A DNA stretch of 64,000 nt, from positions 2,604,001 through 2,668,000 of the forward strand of contig JAUCBN010000042.1 in NCBI GenBank assembly GCA_035048815.1, read 5' to 3'. The stretch is from Abelmoschus esculentus. Taxonomy: Eukaryota > Streptophyta > Magnoliopsida > Malvales > Malvaceae. This document shows positions 46,663 to 59,831 of this stretch, in pieces (positions within the stretch are counted from its first letter, which is position 1; each line of letters opens with the position of its first letter). A model generated the notes under the pieces. It saw nothing but the letters and a program-made list of their open reading frames with translations. It was not told the DNA's origin and ran no database searches. Position numbers and translations under genes: made by a program.

Positions 46663-48902
46663 TGTCTGACGCTTTAGGCAATTTTTCACACTGGTATGTA
46701 ATAATTTATGAAAGGAGTTACGGTGGTGATGGAGGTGGAGATGGTGAAAGGTTTTGAAATTGGGTGTTAGAATCATCTCTTGTGAAGAGATTTTAAGTTG
46801 CCATTTAGGGGAAGTGAGGTTGGACATTTGTGCTGTGAGATTCTCGTTAGATCCCTGTGGTTATATGCTACACAGAGTTTAGCATCTATAGATTGTTATC
46901 CTCTTGTTTGGAAAAACCAAGTTCACATCAAGATATTCTTCTGTGATTTTTAGCGTTCCTTAAAAATGCTATAAATGGCCTGTAAGTCAACCCCAGACCG
47001 AGTTCTGATGGCATGAGTCCAATGACATGTTGGTACTAGCCACTAGGTGCAGATAAAGTACATAGATCACTGATGATGCCCTTCTTTTGTCTCTAATTTT
47101 CTTCCTTTTTGGTTGGGATGCCTAAATTCAAGTATCTAGGTGATTGGGCATTTCTTGGTTATTTGCTTCGTTATTTATTTATATTTCAACAGAACAAACA
47201 AAGTTAGCTCAAGATGAAAATCAATTATTGGAGAACATGCTTCGGACCTTGCTTCAAGAATTGGTGGTATGTGATCATATCTAGTCCACCATTCAATCAG
47301 TTTTTTTAGTCAATTATTTTTATATGTATATGTCCTTTGTCTTTACCATGTGTACATTATTATCTCGTTTTACATTTTACTCATATTTGGGTATTTATCA
47401 GTTATTCTTTTTAACTTCTAGGTTTAGTAATCTCTTTGTTATATATTTGTATTTCTTATGAATATGATATGAAAGGAATATAAGCCCATGATGTATAGCT
47501 TATTAAACAATTAAATCACATGGATGGGTTGGGCTTTAGTATCTTAATCATATGCAGTAGTTCTAGTTTATGCTATCCTGGATATTGGGTAACTCTTCCA
47601 TGCTTAACCTTTCATTCCGTTTCTCACTTTCCCAATAATGTCAAGAATTGCCTTGGGAAGTATACTCTTTCCTTGAATCATCTGAAGCTTAAACTTGTAA
47701 CTATTACTTGGCATTGGTGCTGTCGTCGTGTGCTGGTGCTTATTAGTAGTAGATACGTTGTCTTTCCAAGTGATGCAAATCGTTAGTTACACCTAGAAAG
47801 TATTCATGTATGTTTCTTTTCTATTTGAATCTTAATGCATAAAATGATGGGTCACTGTGTACCTTTTCACCATTTTCAAAGTTCAGAAAGTACATCAGGC
47901 AAGTTACGTCTAGAAAGCATGCATGTTTGTTTCTTATTGGTTATGTCATTTTAGTTAGGAAGGTAGGGAAAAGATTATTTTGAAGTACTAAGAATGAACT
48001 GTAGTGGAAGTGTATATGAGTTTGGAAATAACATTTACTCAATTCAACTGGAAGAAGGTAGGTCTAATGATAAATTCCACTTTCAGTAACTATAACAGTT
48101 CGTTTTTCTGTGAATTGACTTGAGTTTGTCTGTTCAATAGGCTGAAAGTTCTTATGTTTTCTAATGTGCAGTCCTCTGCGGTACAGTCAGGGGAGGAGAT
48201 AATGCTTTACGGGAAGTCAATTGATGAGGATGAAATGCAGGGTGTAATCCCACGACTTCTAGGTTTGTGGGGATGCTTTCTGGATAAAGTTTTCACATCA
48301 GTTGTCTGTAGCAAGTATTATTGTAGAAGACAGAGAGTTTTAAGATATTCTCTGTTGTTGTTTTCATGCACATAAATAATCTTCTTATAGACTTTACACA
48401 GAGTTTTACATTAAGTAGACAACCTAAAGCATAAGTGTTTTTTCTTTAAATAAGATAAAGTTTCCCTACAATCAAGCTACTAGCTAGGATAAGATTATGA
48501 CTCCTAATCTACACGCTATTAACCTACACTCCCCCTCAAACTAGTGATTATATGTTGTATATGAGAACAGCCCGTTACAATAAAATAAACAGAGTGAAAC
48601 GCTTATGAAATTGTCTCCTAGAGACTTGTGAGGTTGAGCCCTATCATCCTGAATATTTAATATTTTGGCTTGTCATGCTGGAAAACTGGCAGTTGGTATA
48701 TTTGGAAAGCATTTTTTAGCTTGTTCATGTTTCCATGATAACTTGGTTGGATACTATTTATTGAATAGTTTAACACTAGGGAAATTTATCTATTTGTAGA
48801 TACTTGAAACTCCAGTCCTTCACTCCATTGCCCCATTTTCTTTCTAGCTTGTTTAATATAGCATGTCATCTCAACTTAAATCTACATGAGTAGTTAGACA
48901 GA

Positions 48903-48976
48903 TGCTTGCCTTTGAATTGATATGCTGACAATAAACACGTGCTTGCCTTTGAATTGATATGCTGACAATAAACACG
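48903..48976 (+). repeat. 37-bp tandem duplication in THO1-like intron
   Basis: Two adjacent copies of a 37-bp unit starting TGCTTGCCTTTGAATTG and ending AATAAACACG (48903-48939 and 48940-48976), identical as far as read. Confidence 0.85.
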
Positions 48977-51860
48977 TGATTGCATGATTATCACTTTACT
49001 TGGATTTTCAGTCTACCTATTTCATTTGGTTAGATGTTGTGCTCTATCTTTGTGAGAAAGAACATGTTGAAGGTGGCGTGATATTCCAACTTCTGGAGGA
49101 CTTGACAGAAATGTCTACAATGAGAAATTGCAAAGATATTTTTCGTTATATAGAGAGTAAGCAAGACATCCTGGGGAAGGTGCGTTCTTAAGATCAATTC
49201 AGTCTTTTTGCTATTTATGTATAAATAAAAATTTGGAAGTTCCATTCCTTTTTTGATTCAACACTCTCCTTAATAGGCACTGTCCCTATTATGCTATGGT
49301 CAAATATTCATTCAAGAAAATTCCATTTTTTACAGCAAGAACTTTTGCTCATGGAAAACTTGTCATGTTGAGAACATGCAATCAACTTCTTCGTCGACTG
49401 TCTAAGGTAGTTATGTGCCTAAGAATTTCTATCTTCCTACTTTCTTTTCTGACTTACTAGTGTTGCACTTTCTACAATAAATTTGGATAAATTTGTTTTC
49501 TTGAAGGAAATCAACATCCATTTTAAAATCTCGTTTTGAATTTCATTTAGCTACTATTTAGATTTTGTGGTATCACATAATATTTGCTTGCTGATTCCAT
49601 ATAGCTGATTTGTTTACTTCTCGTTACCTAATAAACTGGAAATGCCATCATGCATGAAGTCCCCATCTTTTATAGCATATATTGTAGATTGCAGACATGT
49701 AAAGTTAGTAGCTAGTTTACTTTGTACATGTTAAGAGTTAGTAGTTAAGATGTACTCTAAGTTTTATCCTAAGTGTAAATGAAGCACTAATTAGATTAGT
49801 CCTAATTGTATTACAACTCTATGTGTGAAGCCTATTTAATGAAGGCTTACTTTGTCAACCAGATTTGATAAGTAGAAAATACAGAGAACGAGTTGATTCT
49901 CTGCCTTGAGTAACCTTGATTTCTACATATACATGCAAACCTGTATAAACATCCAGATTAGAGTGAAGCAATATTTGTATTGGTTCTAGTAGTCTTGTTG
50001 GTCTCTATATGGTTTTATGTTGTGTGAAAAGTGATCTTTCTTTCTCTAGCCTTTTGTTTTCTGTCAAGTGTAAAAGTACAATATTAAAAAACTGTTTAAT
50101 ACATTTTATTTATCATGTTCTAAGGTTGTTTCATTGTGATATGATATCCAAAAAATATCGGTCTCTTTGCTTTTATATGTTTGAGAATTCTAGAATGCAG
50201 AAGAAATCCATCTAACCGGTCAGGATTTGGTGTTGAATTACACTTGTATAGATTTTTTAGAAGTTTAATTTGAAAGTTTTACTCTAATTGGCTATCATAT
50301 TAGTTATGTCAATTATATATGTTTTGTCCTCTAGAATCATGAAAATAAGACTGTAAAGGTAATTACCTATGTAGAATGGAAGCACTTATGCAGCATTTAC
50401 TTTGATGTGGATACATCAATCCTGAAATATGAAGTTTATCTGTTTTTCTAATTCAATGGAACTTGACATTATAGGCAAATGAAGTGGTATTACTATTTTG
50501 TGGGCGAACCTAATGTTTCTGGCTCATTTCTTTCCATTGTCTGAACGTTCAGGTAGTTTTTATTCAGCCTCATTCTACTCTTCATTTGTTATTTCTGATG
50601 CTTACTGTTGATTTCATATAATGCTTGCAGCTGTTAATATAAAGGGAATTCTAAACACATCAAATGAGACAAAATACGAGAAAGACCCACCTGAAGGTCC
50701 TTTCTAGTTAATACTGGGTTTACGTTACTTGGTAAAATGTTTTGCCTCAGTTTCAGCTCAGACATTAATTCATATGCATTTCAGGCATTTCTGTTGATTT
50801 CAACTTTTATTATAAAACCTTCTGGAGTTTACAGGTTAGTTGTGCCACTCAGTGGAAAGAGGATCTTTCTGAGCCTCTTAGAATCTATATTGTTTGCAAT
50901 TGTCCTAAGCTTAACTTTTTTCTGATACAAGTATGCTTCAGAGCTGCTGGTGTAGGTGATGTAGTCATTAGGTAGTATAAGTTGTCTTCTATAGGTGAAA
51001 TTCCCCTATTTTTTAAAACAGGGTGGCGATATGGTTGACATTGAATGCACTTTTTCAGGGATGGGTCTACCATCTACATAGGGTCTTGCGGGGGCAATTG
51101 TCCCCAATGAACTTCTAAATATAGAAAAATTTGAAATTTTAGTAAACATACCAACCCCCCTCCCTCAACACAAAAAAGGGTTTGATGAAAATAATAGGAG
51201 TACCCCCAAAGCATTGAAAATTTTAGTGAAAAGGACAGTTTCCCCCCAAAATTTAGAATTTTATCGGTAATGATAGTTTTACTCCCACAAAAATTAAAAT
51301 TTTAATTGAAGTATTTTTTTGCCAATTTAAAATTCGATTACCTAAAATATTTTGAGTGAACTGTAACATATTTTAGCCTTCCATTATCATCTAAGAAATA
51401 TAGAATTGGGAAATTATTATAAAAAAGTAACTGCTCATTTAGATAACTTTTCCCCTTAGCCCTGAACTCCTGCTTGGTATACTGATAGAATTCAATTGGT
51501 TTACCCCCAAATGCATGGTGTCCCTTGAATTTTTTAGTAGTTCTTTTATAAGATCCTGCCCTCTTTCTTCCCAGCAAGGTTCCTTTTGTTGCACTGAAAA
51601 CGAACTTGCATCCTGGATAAAGACACAATTATAAAGATTTCATCATTTGTAATCTTTTTCAGGAACACTTTTGCAATCCTTCTTCCCTTGCAAATGCTCC
51701 TATCAAGTGGCAGAGATTTACGGCTAGTTTAATGGTATGACCTTTATGAAGGAGGCTTTTTTTCCCTTTATTTTGGATCTCTGTGTCACTTTATCTAAAC
51801 TGTTCATTTAGATAATCTTTTTTCTTTCATTTTGTTCAGCTACCAAAATTTGGTGATTTG

Positions 51861-52064
51861 ACTAGGCCATCATTTTTTAGAACTTTTGAGGTGTTCAGGT
51901 TGTGTTGAATACATTTGAAGCACAACCTTTGAGTGAGGAAGAGGGAGCTGAAAACAATTTGGACTAGGCCATCATTTTTTAGAACTTTTGAGGTGTTCAG
52001 GTTGTGTTGAATACATTTGAAGCACAACCTTTGAGTGAGGAAGAGGGAGCTGAAAACAATTTGG
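51861..52064 (+). repeat. 102-bp perfect tandem duplication across an exon boundary of THO1-like gene
   Basis: 51861-51962 and 51963-52064 appear identical base for base. The unit starts ACTAGGCCATCATTTTTT and ends AACAATTTGG. It contains the end of an intron, its AG acceptor and the first part of the exon encoding VVLNTFEAQPLSEEEG. The unit is 34 codons long, so both acceptor copies keep the same phase. Confidence 0.9.
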
Positions 52065-54894
52065 AGGAAGAGGCTACCACATTCAACATAAAATATCTTA
52101 CAAGCAGTAAATTGATGGGCTTAGAGGTGAGTAGCATTCAGAAGCTAAGATAATTTTATTTATTGAATACATACTTGTTTAATCTGTTACCCATTCAAAA
52201 CCAGTTAAAAGATCCAAGTTTCCGACGCCACATTCTTTTGCAGTGCCTCATACTATTTGACTATCTGAAGGTATCTCTATATTGGTATCTTTTAATTCAA
52301 TAAGTTGGTTTTCTTCCACCTATTATAGTAATTGATAAATCATTCGTCTGTTCTGCTAGTCTCCTGGAAAGAATGATAAAGATTCATCTGAAAGCATGGC
52401 TAGTAATTTATTTATGTATTATGTTTGTATTTTGGGCAATCTGCTAATGCCCCTCCGCTTTTCTTAAACTTGCATTACAGAAAGAAGAAATTAAGTCTTG
52501 TGAAGATCGAGTGAAGAAACTACTTGAAGTGACTCCTCCGAAGGGGAAAGATTTTCTTCATAGTATTGAGCATATATTAGATCGTGAAAAGAATTGGGTA
52601 GCCTGAGTTCTTTATGTTCCTCGCACGTATCCTTGGCATTGTGAGGGTTGTTGTTAGCTTAGATAATAATTTTGAGTCTTTGTGCGCTTAGGTCTGGTGG
52701 AAACACGATGGCTGTCAACCATTTGAAAAGCCAGCCAATAGAGAAGTGTTCATGATGGAGCTAAGAAACGGTATGTGGGTGCAAGATAATATTCATGTTT
52801 ATCTTAAATTTCTTCAAACTTTTATCTGTCTGTAGATAGTGTATTTGATACAGGCTCAATTTCTATTAAGCAATACAACATGGTTTTCTTTTTAGAGTTG
52901 ATATATTACTTATATCCTTGTGTTAAGACAACGTGGTTTTGAGTCATTTATTAGAGTTGATATATTTCTTATGTGGCGTCTTTTGTATTAGGGTCTTAAA
53001 ACTCTTTAATGAACTAGGGTTTGGTTATCTGAAGAATTGATTGAATTTTGGTTTTGTTTCCTACTTTCCTCTCGTCTCTCTCTCAATTCTATCTTCATCT
53101 TCCCTACTAATTTCTTTGAAAGTTGTTTCCTTCCTCTAATTTCTGTTTATCATCATATCAATAATGTATTTAAACCAGGAGGGTGCAAAGAAATACATAT
53201 TTCTTGCTCAGAACTTTTCTGTGTTCTATGATCCAACTTGCCTCCTAGGTTTGGTGGTACTCTGTTCTGGCTGATTATATTTTATTTATAGTTTAAAATT
53301 TAAATATTTGTCATGCTTGTGGTCTCACATTTCTTACAAACTATTTATCTTCTCCAATTAACAGTCGGCCAAGGTGGAGATTGGGGAATAAAGAACTCTC
53401 TCAGCTGTGGAAGTGGGCAGATCAGAATCCGGTGTGTACTTATCAACACAATCTCTTATAATATTTGTACAAAATAAAAGTCGGCAAACTGTTATACCCC
53501 TACTCTTCTAATTAAACAATATTAACCATTAAACAATCTTATTTGTGATCTTGTGTACTGAACTTAGATCCATCACTGGTCTAAGTGACTGTATTGCTAC
53601 AAATATTATTTTTTCTGAAAAGTATCCATACTGACATATATCCGGTGAACATGGGAATTGGAAATGTGTGGGAATGATGTCATGGAGATTTATAGTAGTG
53701 ATACTATAGTTGTAGTTTAGAAGTATGAGACGATGTGAGACTTATTCTGTTAATATCTAGAGTTATCTTTATGATATATATTTTCTTTTGAAAGGAATAA
53801 AACATGATCCTCGTGAAATAATTAACTATTGGCAAGGATCATTCTTGACATCTTGAATTCTTTAAATTACCATGTCACATTTTAAATCTTTCTGGCATCT
53901 GGTCAATGTCAAAAAAGTTTAGACGTTTGATTACTAATAGCCATAAAGAGTAGAAGTGGTCTGGTCATGCATTTATCTTTCATATGTTCTCAGAGTTTGA
54001 CATATTCGATTGGAAGCCAATATCCATGACCTTGACTTTTGAACTTTGTTCTTGTTGTCTAGGAACTTTTCTCACTTATTATAACTGCAGTTTTGAGTTT
54101 TAAATGGTGTTATATTTTGTTTATTTCATTGCACTAACCCCAATTCTAAGTATCTAATAAGACTTTGTATCAGATATTTTCCAAATAGATTGATAGAACA
54201 AGGTTTGATCTGTATGATTGGAGTCAAAAGAGCATTGGTGTAATTTCTTTTCCTGTATTCTCATAATGTTTGGTTTCGAACTTTTTAAATTATTTTTTGT
54301 TGGGGGTGCATTATTCTATATACTTCTAAATCTGTAAAATCTATTTTGGCATGTCCAGAATGCTTTGACTGACCCTCAACGTGTTCGAACTCCTGCAATC
54401 ACAGATTACTGGAAACCCTTGGCTGAAGATGTAAGTACACCGTCTGGTTCTTAAAAGTTGATAGTATAATTTGTTTGAACTGTCTTTTAGTGCTTTCATA
54501 TTAGGAAATTGCGAGTCTTGTAACTGTTCTCTCAATGCTGTTTTTTTCATCGTGTAAGCTTTAGAAAAAATAATATCTTTTGTGAAATTACAGATGGATG
54601 AATCTGCAGGAATAGAAGCTGAATATCACCACAAAAACAACAGGGTGGGTTTTGATACTTTAGGCTTGATGCTCATTCATACCCATATGCCCATACCCAT
54701 ATAGACTCATAATATACATGCATGGGGTACATGTTGGATTGATTATTTCCAATGACAGTGAAGTTCATATGATATGCTATAGCAACTTAACTTTGGACCT
54801 TTTTACATAAATGAACATAATCTGTCTTGGTAATCGAAACTGAATCAATGGCCATGGAATTATTCAGTAGATGCATGTGGTTTTACTATTGGTA

Positions 54895-55080
54895 TCCAGG
54901 GATGGAGCCATGATTAGGGGTTTGGGGACAACATAAATGTTTGAAAGTAGGCTAACTTCTAATTATTCCATTTAAAATATATATATACATATAAATAAAA
55001 GGTAAAAACAATCTTGTGCATGGGAGGGGGAGAGTCCCTCCCAGTCAACATACAGATCCGTCTCTGTTGTTATTAACAAC
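54895..55080. repeat. dispersed repeat fragment in THO1-like intron
   Basis: GGGATGGAGCCATGATTAGG, an AT-rich middle and GGAGGGGGAGAGTCCCTCCC then GATCCGTCTCTG resemble the fragments at 11088, 42858 and 51058. It is probably a non-autonomous element remnant, class unknown. Confidence 0.35.
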
Positions 55081-56140
55081 CTACCAAGATTCTCATTTTT
55101 CTTTTAATTTTTTTTTTCTCTTTTTTCTTGAAATAAAAAACCAAGAGTTTCAAATGGTTGTATATATCAAAATGTGATCAAACTATTGTAATCAATGTAA
55201 ACATAAGATACTGAATGCTTTTATATAGAGATAGAGGATGTTGAAGCTTTCAAACAATTTTTTTTAAATGCAGGTTTATTGCTGGAAGGGCCTTCGTTTT
55301 TCTGCTAGGCAAGACTTAGAAGGATTCTCTAAAGTACGTTATATTTACATGTGATTTTTTAGATACAATGGTTAAGTTGCAGATCCTTTTAAAATTTTCA
55401 CGGTGGTGATTGCAGTTTACTGAACATGGCATTGAAGGAGTTGTTCCGTTGGAACTTCTTCCCCTTGAAGTGCGACCAAAGTTCCAAGGTAAACCTAGTG
55501 ATAGGTCAAAGCGCGCTAGAAGGAGGAGATGAAGAGTACTTTGCATCAGGTATCTCTCTGTCTTTCCATGTATCATCATCTCCAGAATCAGCAGTCTCGT
55601 TTCTTCGACAGTGCATAATCTGGATAGTTGGAATGTTAAAGATGCCTTGATCTTATTTTCTTTTTTGTTTGTTTGTTTACTTTCATGGTGATGATTCAGT
55701 ATGAAAATTTTCTATAATTATTTTCTTGGATATGACATTTCACAAAATACATGATTCATACAGGGTCAACAGAAGTGGGTACAGAAAGCAGAAACACCAC
55801 TTCTATGGCACTCCGAGCCGAAAAGATGAATATTATTTTCATGTCATTCAATTTTTTTAATAATCTGATCCCTTATTTGGCTTTCGTCTAGATTGCAACA
55901 CCGGCAAGTGAGATTGAGGGAGAAGGAAACAGAACTGATATGGATGCCTCTATAGCAGTGATGGATACAGATGTTTCTGCAGCAACGGGGAATAATTCTC
56001 TTGGGGGCACCCCAACTCCAGAACCAGATGAACATCAAAAGCAAATCCCTGATATAGATGTTGGGCAAGTAGAAGAAGCAGATGCTGAGATGGTAGATGG
56101 TGAGACGGATCTTGAAGCTGAATCCGATCATGTCGGATGA

Positions 56141-57095
56141 GATTCAAGGTATGAAGAAACACTTTGTGCTTTCTAGTTGTTCCTAATACTCGAGTATTAT
56201 GTATTTGAGATGTATAAAAATATTTAAATTACATAAATAAATCTATTAATTAAATTAAAATTGACACATATTTTAAATGAAATTTAATATAATTACTTCT
56301 TTACATATATTTTTTATAATTTTACATATATAATCATTGAATTATTTTTTTTAATTCAATTGATATAATTTTTTTTAAAATTAAATTATTATATATATAA
56401 TTATATTAAATTCAAAAATTTAAAAAGTACAAAAATCTTAAAACTATTTTATTTTAAATCATGTATTAATAATAATTTAAATATATATTATCAACATTAT
56501 TTTAATTAATATATATTTTAATGTTTTAAATATTTTTATGTATTTATATTCAAGTCCTCTTAATATATATTTATTTTATTTTTTCATAACATTAATTACA
56601 TTCAAATATATACTATATTTATTAATCCATATTACAAAAAGAAATTTGATCGAATAGTAAAGCCACATTATTCAATGATCAATGATTATATTATAATATA
56701 ATTAAAAATATGTGATTAAATTAAAAGTAATTTTATAATTAAATGATAATTTAAATAATTTATCCAATTATTAAATAGAAGGAAATAAAAGACATGAAAC
56801 GGGTTGGTGAGAGAGAAAGTCACAACCTCTGAAACTCAGAGAAGTCACCAAGGTGAAAACAACTCCCACTCTCTTTTTCTCTTATTTAAAATAAAAAACC
56901 TTTCTTTATAAAACCTTTATTTATTTTTTCTTAAAAAACCTCTCTTCCTCGGTCCCTTACAATTTCTCCACTTTCCTTTTCTTTTAATTTTATTAGAAAT
57001 GGATTTTGTTGATCTCCTGTACAACAAGATCCTGTTTTTGTTTGATATTGGTAAATCCCCCGTTTAGTTTCTGATTCCCCCCCCCCCCCTGTTTT
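56141..57095. other. AT-rich spacer between THO1-like and KEG-like pseudogenes
   Basis: 56200-56780 is almost pure A/T. 56800-57095 is richer in pyrimidines and may be former leader sequence of the KEG-like gene; it contains a 13-C homopolymer at 57077-57089. No exon was recognised. Confidence 0.5.
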
Positions 57096-57900
57096 TACTT
57101 TCCCCCGAAAGTAAAGTTCAGTTTGTCAAACGCGGTATAACGAGGAAGAAAGAGTTCCTTTATTGCTTCAATGCGGCCATGGGTTTTGCAAAGAGTGTCT
57201 TTCAAGAATGTTTTCAGCTTCATTAGATGCTTCCTTGCCCTGTCCCAGGTGCCTCCATGTGTCCCTAGTTGGTAACACTGTTCTGGCTTTGAAGAAGAAC
57301 TATGGGATTTTAGCTCTTCTTAACTCAAACCCAAACTCAGCCGGGCCAAATTCAAGGAATGATTTCGATTGCGATTAAACTGATGATGAAGGAGATGGCG
57401 ACGATGAAGAGAGGGATGATGATGAGAATGGGGATATCTTCCATGACATTGTTGGTGGTTGGATTAACCGCGGGTCCAATGCTTCTAATTCCGGTGCTAC
57501 TGCTGCCGCAGGATGCGGGCCGGTGATTGAACTGACAGCTCATCCGGAGGTGAAGTTGGTTAGGAAGATAGAAGGGAAAGGGGAAGGGAAAGGTGGGAGA
57601 GCAGGAGTAGAAACATGGGCGGCCGTGATTAGTGGAGTTCCAGTCTATGGTGGTGGAGGAGGAGGAGTAGGACGGCGTTGTAAGCATAAGGTTGCGGTGA
57701 AGAAAGTAGGAGCAATGGAAGGTATGGATGGAGAATGGATTCAAGGTCAACTTGAGAGTTTGCGCCGTGCATCAATGTGGTGTAGGAATGTTTGTACTTT
57801 CCATGGAGTAATTAAGTTGGACGAGAATAGTTTGGATATTGTTATGGATAGGTGTCACGGATCGATTCAATCTGCAATGTTCAATAATGAAGACAGACTT

Positions 57901-58188
57901 ACTTTGGAGCAAGTTCTAAGGTTCTCTCTCTTTCTCTCTGCAGTTGAGTCTTTTAATGATATTTTGTTTGGTGTTCATTGTGAGAAATATTTTATTATTT
58001 TGCTGGTTTTGCCAGATGGCGTTCTAAATTTTATTCTTTTTGACTTTGGAGCAAGTTCTAAGGTTTTTTTTTTCTTTCTTTCTTTTTGCAGTTGAGTCTT
58101 TTAATGATATTTTGTTTGGTGTTCATTGTGAGAAATATTGTTGGTTTTGCTGGTTTGGCAGATGGCGTTTTAAATTTTATTCTTTTTG
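57901..58188 (+). repeat. ~142-bp tandem duplication across KEG-like exon 1 donor
   Basis: Copy one is 57901-58042 and copy two starts at 58043 and ends near 58188. Each contains the exon end ACTTTGGAGCAAGTTCTAAG, the GT donor, a variable pyrimidine tract and GCAGTTGAGTCTTTTAATG. The copies have diverged mostly in the pyrimidine tract and around TATTGTTGG. Confidence 0.85.
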
Positions 58189-59831
58189 CTAACAGACCAT
58201 ATGATTGATATGTTGTTTGTAGGCAATAGGAAAATGTGTTATGTTCTGAGATCACTTATTGTAGAGGCTGAATGACCCTTAAGCTTTTTAGAGCTTTTGC
58301 ATGGTGATATTCTTTATTGAGTTCACAATATTGGTTTTTGTTGATTTGGGCAGATGCGGAGAAGATCTTCATGTCTTATGTATATTTTATTTTTGTTACT
58401 GATGTGTGTGAAGATGTTGCGAATTGCGATGTAGGAAAGGCCAACTTGCTATATATGTTGATTTTTTGTTGCTTTTAGTGAAGGTTGAAATAGATTAAGA
58501 TATGCGATTCCAAGGTAGGTGATCAAATTTTTGTTCTTGCATTGGAGATTTCATTTATGTACATTGTATGAAACTTTACACTTTATGGAAAGATTGTAGG
58601 ATGATTAATCTATATTACCTTGGAGCCTAAGGTTGATATCTCAAACATTTAACTTTTCTCTTTACCTTCACTTCTATGTGTATGTGCAGATTCTGTGCAG
58701 ACATTGAAGGAATAGAACATTTTAACTTTAACCGCTTAATTGAGAATTCTTTTTCAAAGTGCCTGTTGACTTGATGTAATTTGTGTATGAATATTCTACT
58801 CCTTATCTGCACATAATAACTTTCAGATGCCTATGGCCTCTTTGTTTTAATTGAGATTCTTTCAAATTTTAATGTCTTGCCAAATGGTGTTTACCAGTTT
58901 TAACTGAATAACTTCTTGTTTCTCTTGTTGCTTACAATATTTTTGCAAATTTCATGAAGTGGGCCACTTATGTAATTTGCAAATGACATTTCTGAGAGAG
59001 TATGATCTGAACCAAGCTTGTGTTTTTGAAATTACTTTTAAAATTTTAGCTTCTTTTGCCGTGTTTTCTGGTTAGATTTGTGATGCTATTAACTGATAGG
59101 ACAGGTAATTAAATCAGTAAATTTTCATCACAATTGAAGTTCCAAAGAAATTTATTTGAATTTTAGCTTCTTAGGAGGCAATGGTTTTTATTGGGACAAG
59201 TGGTGGAATTAATATTGTTTCTTGGAGAGAAGGACGTTGGTAAAATTTATTTGAATTTTACTAAGAAATGCAATTGCAGAAAAGCTCAAGAAGATATGTA
59301 GATAATATGAAATGCCAAAGTCGGTGGATTGATTTGAGTATTGAAGTATACATTTGTAGACCATAGGAAATTGAATGCAATAGTATCATGCAAAGGAAAG
59401 AGATGTGTTTCCTTATCTTTTTTCTTTTTGCACCTATTTTAACATTTTTATGCACACTCTTAAATTTTGGTATCAGAGTTAGTGTATTTATGCACATAAT
59501 GTGAAAGTTTTTTATTAAAGATTTATTTTCCAATGTTGAGGCTGTTCTATTGTTTTAATCCTATTTGTTGGCTGATTAAAATTACATATGGCCTTAAAAG
59601 GCCACTAAAAATTACATATGGTGTTAATATGTGACAATTTTTTTCTCCCTATTTTTTTTTTGATATACTTGTCTTTAGCTTATCTGATATCTAGCTGGTT
59701 TTTATGATGTGGCTTTAATATTTTTCATGATTTAATGAGTATTTGTTAATCGTAGATATGGAGCAGATATTGCACGAGGGGTGGCAGAACTTCATGCAGC
59801 AGGTGTAGTCTGTATGAATATAAAACCATCT

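Larger units (their letters stand above)
46100..56140 (+). pseudogene. THO1: THO complex subunit 1 (HPR1)-like gene with frame lesions
   Basis: THO1/HPR1 is a core subunit of the nuclear THO/TREX complex coupling transcription to mRNA export. About 20 exons match the family in order: ATG 46288-46290, 46395-46477, 47193-47270, 48172-48262, 49034-49179, 49336-49406, 50475-50552, 50631-50696, 50785-50834, 51663-51734, ~51900-52127, 52205-52270, 52360-52398, 52481-52597, 52692-52770, 53365-53431, 54359-54430, 54594-54644, 55274-55333, 55416-55549 and 55892-56140. Signatures include VVLYLCEKEHVEGG, YESKQDILGK-type sequence and EYHHKNNR. Single-base losses shift the frame near 46438, 47193, 49343 and 50508, and a loss near 55525 creates TGA at 55530-55532. 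A 102-bp duplication covers one splice acceptor, and one donor is GC. Neighbouring genes in the window are clean, so decay is more likely than poor sequence, but assembly indels remain possible. Confidence 0.75.
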
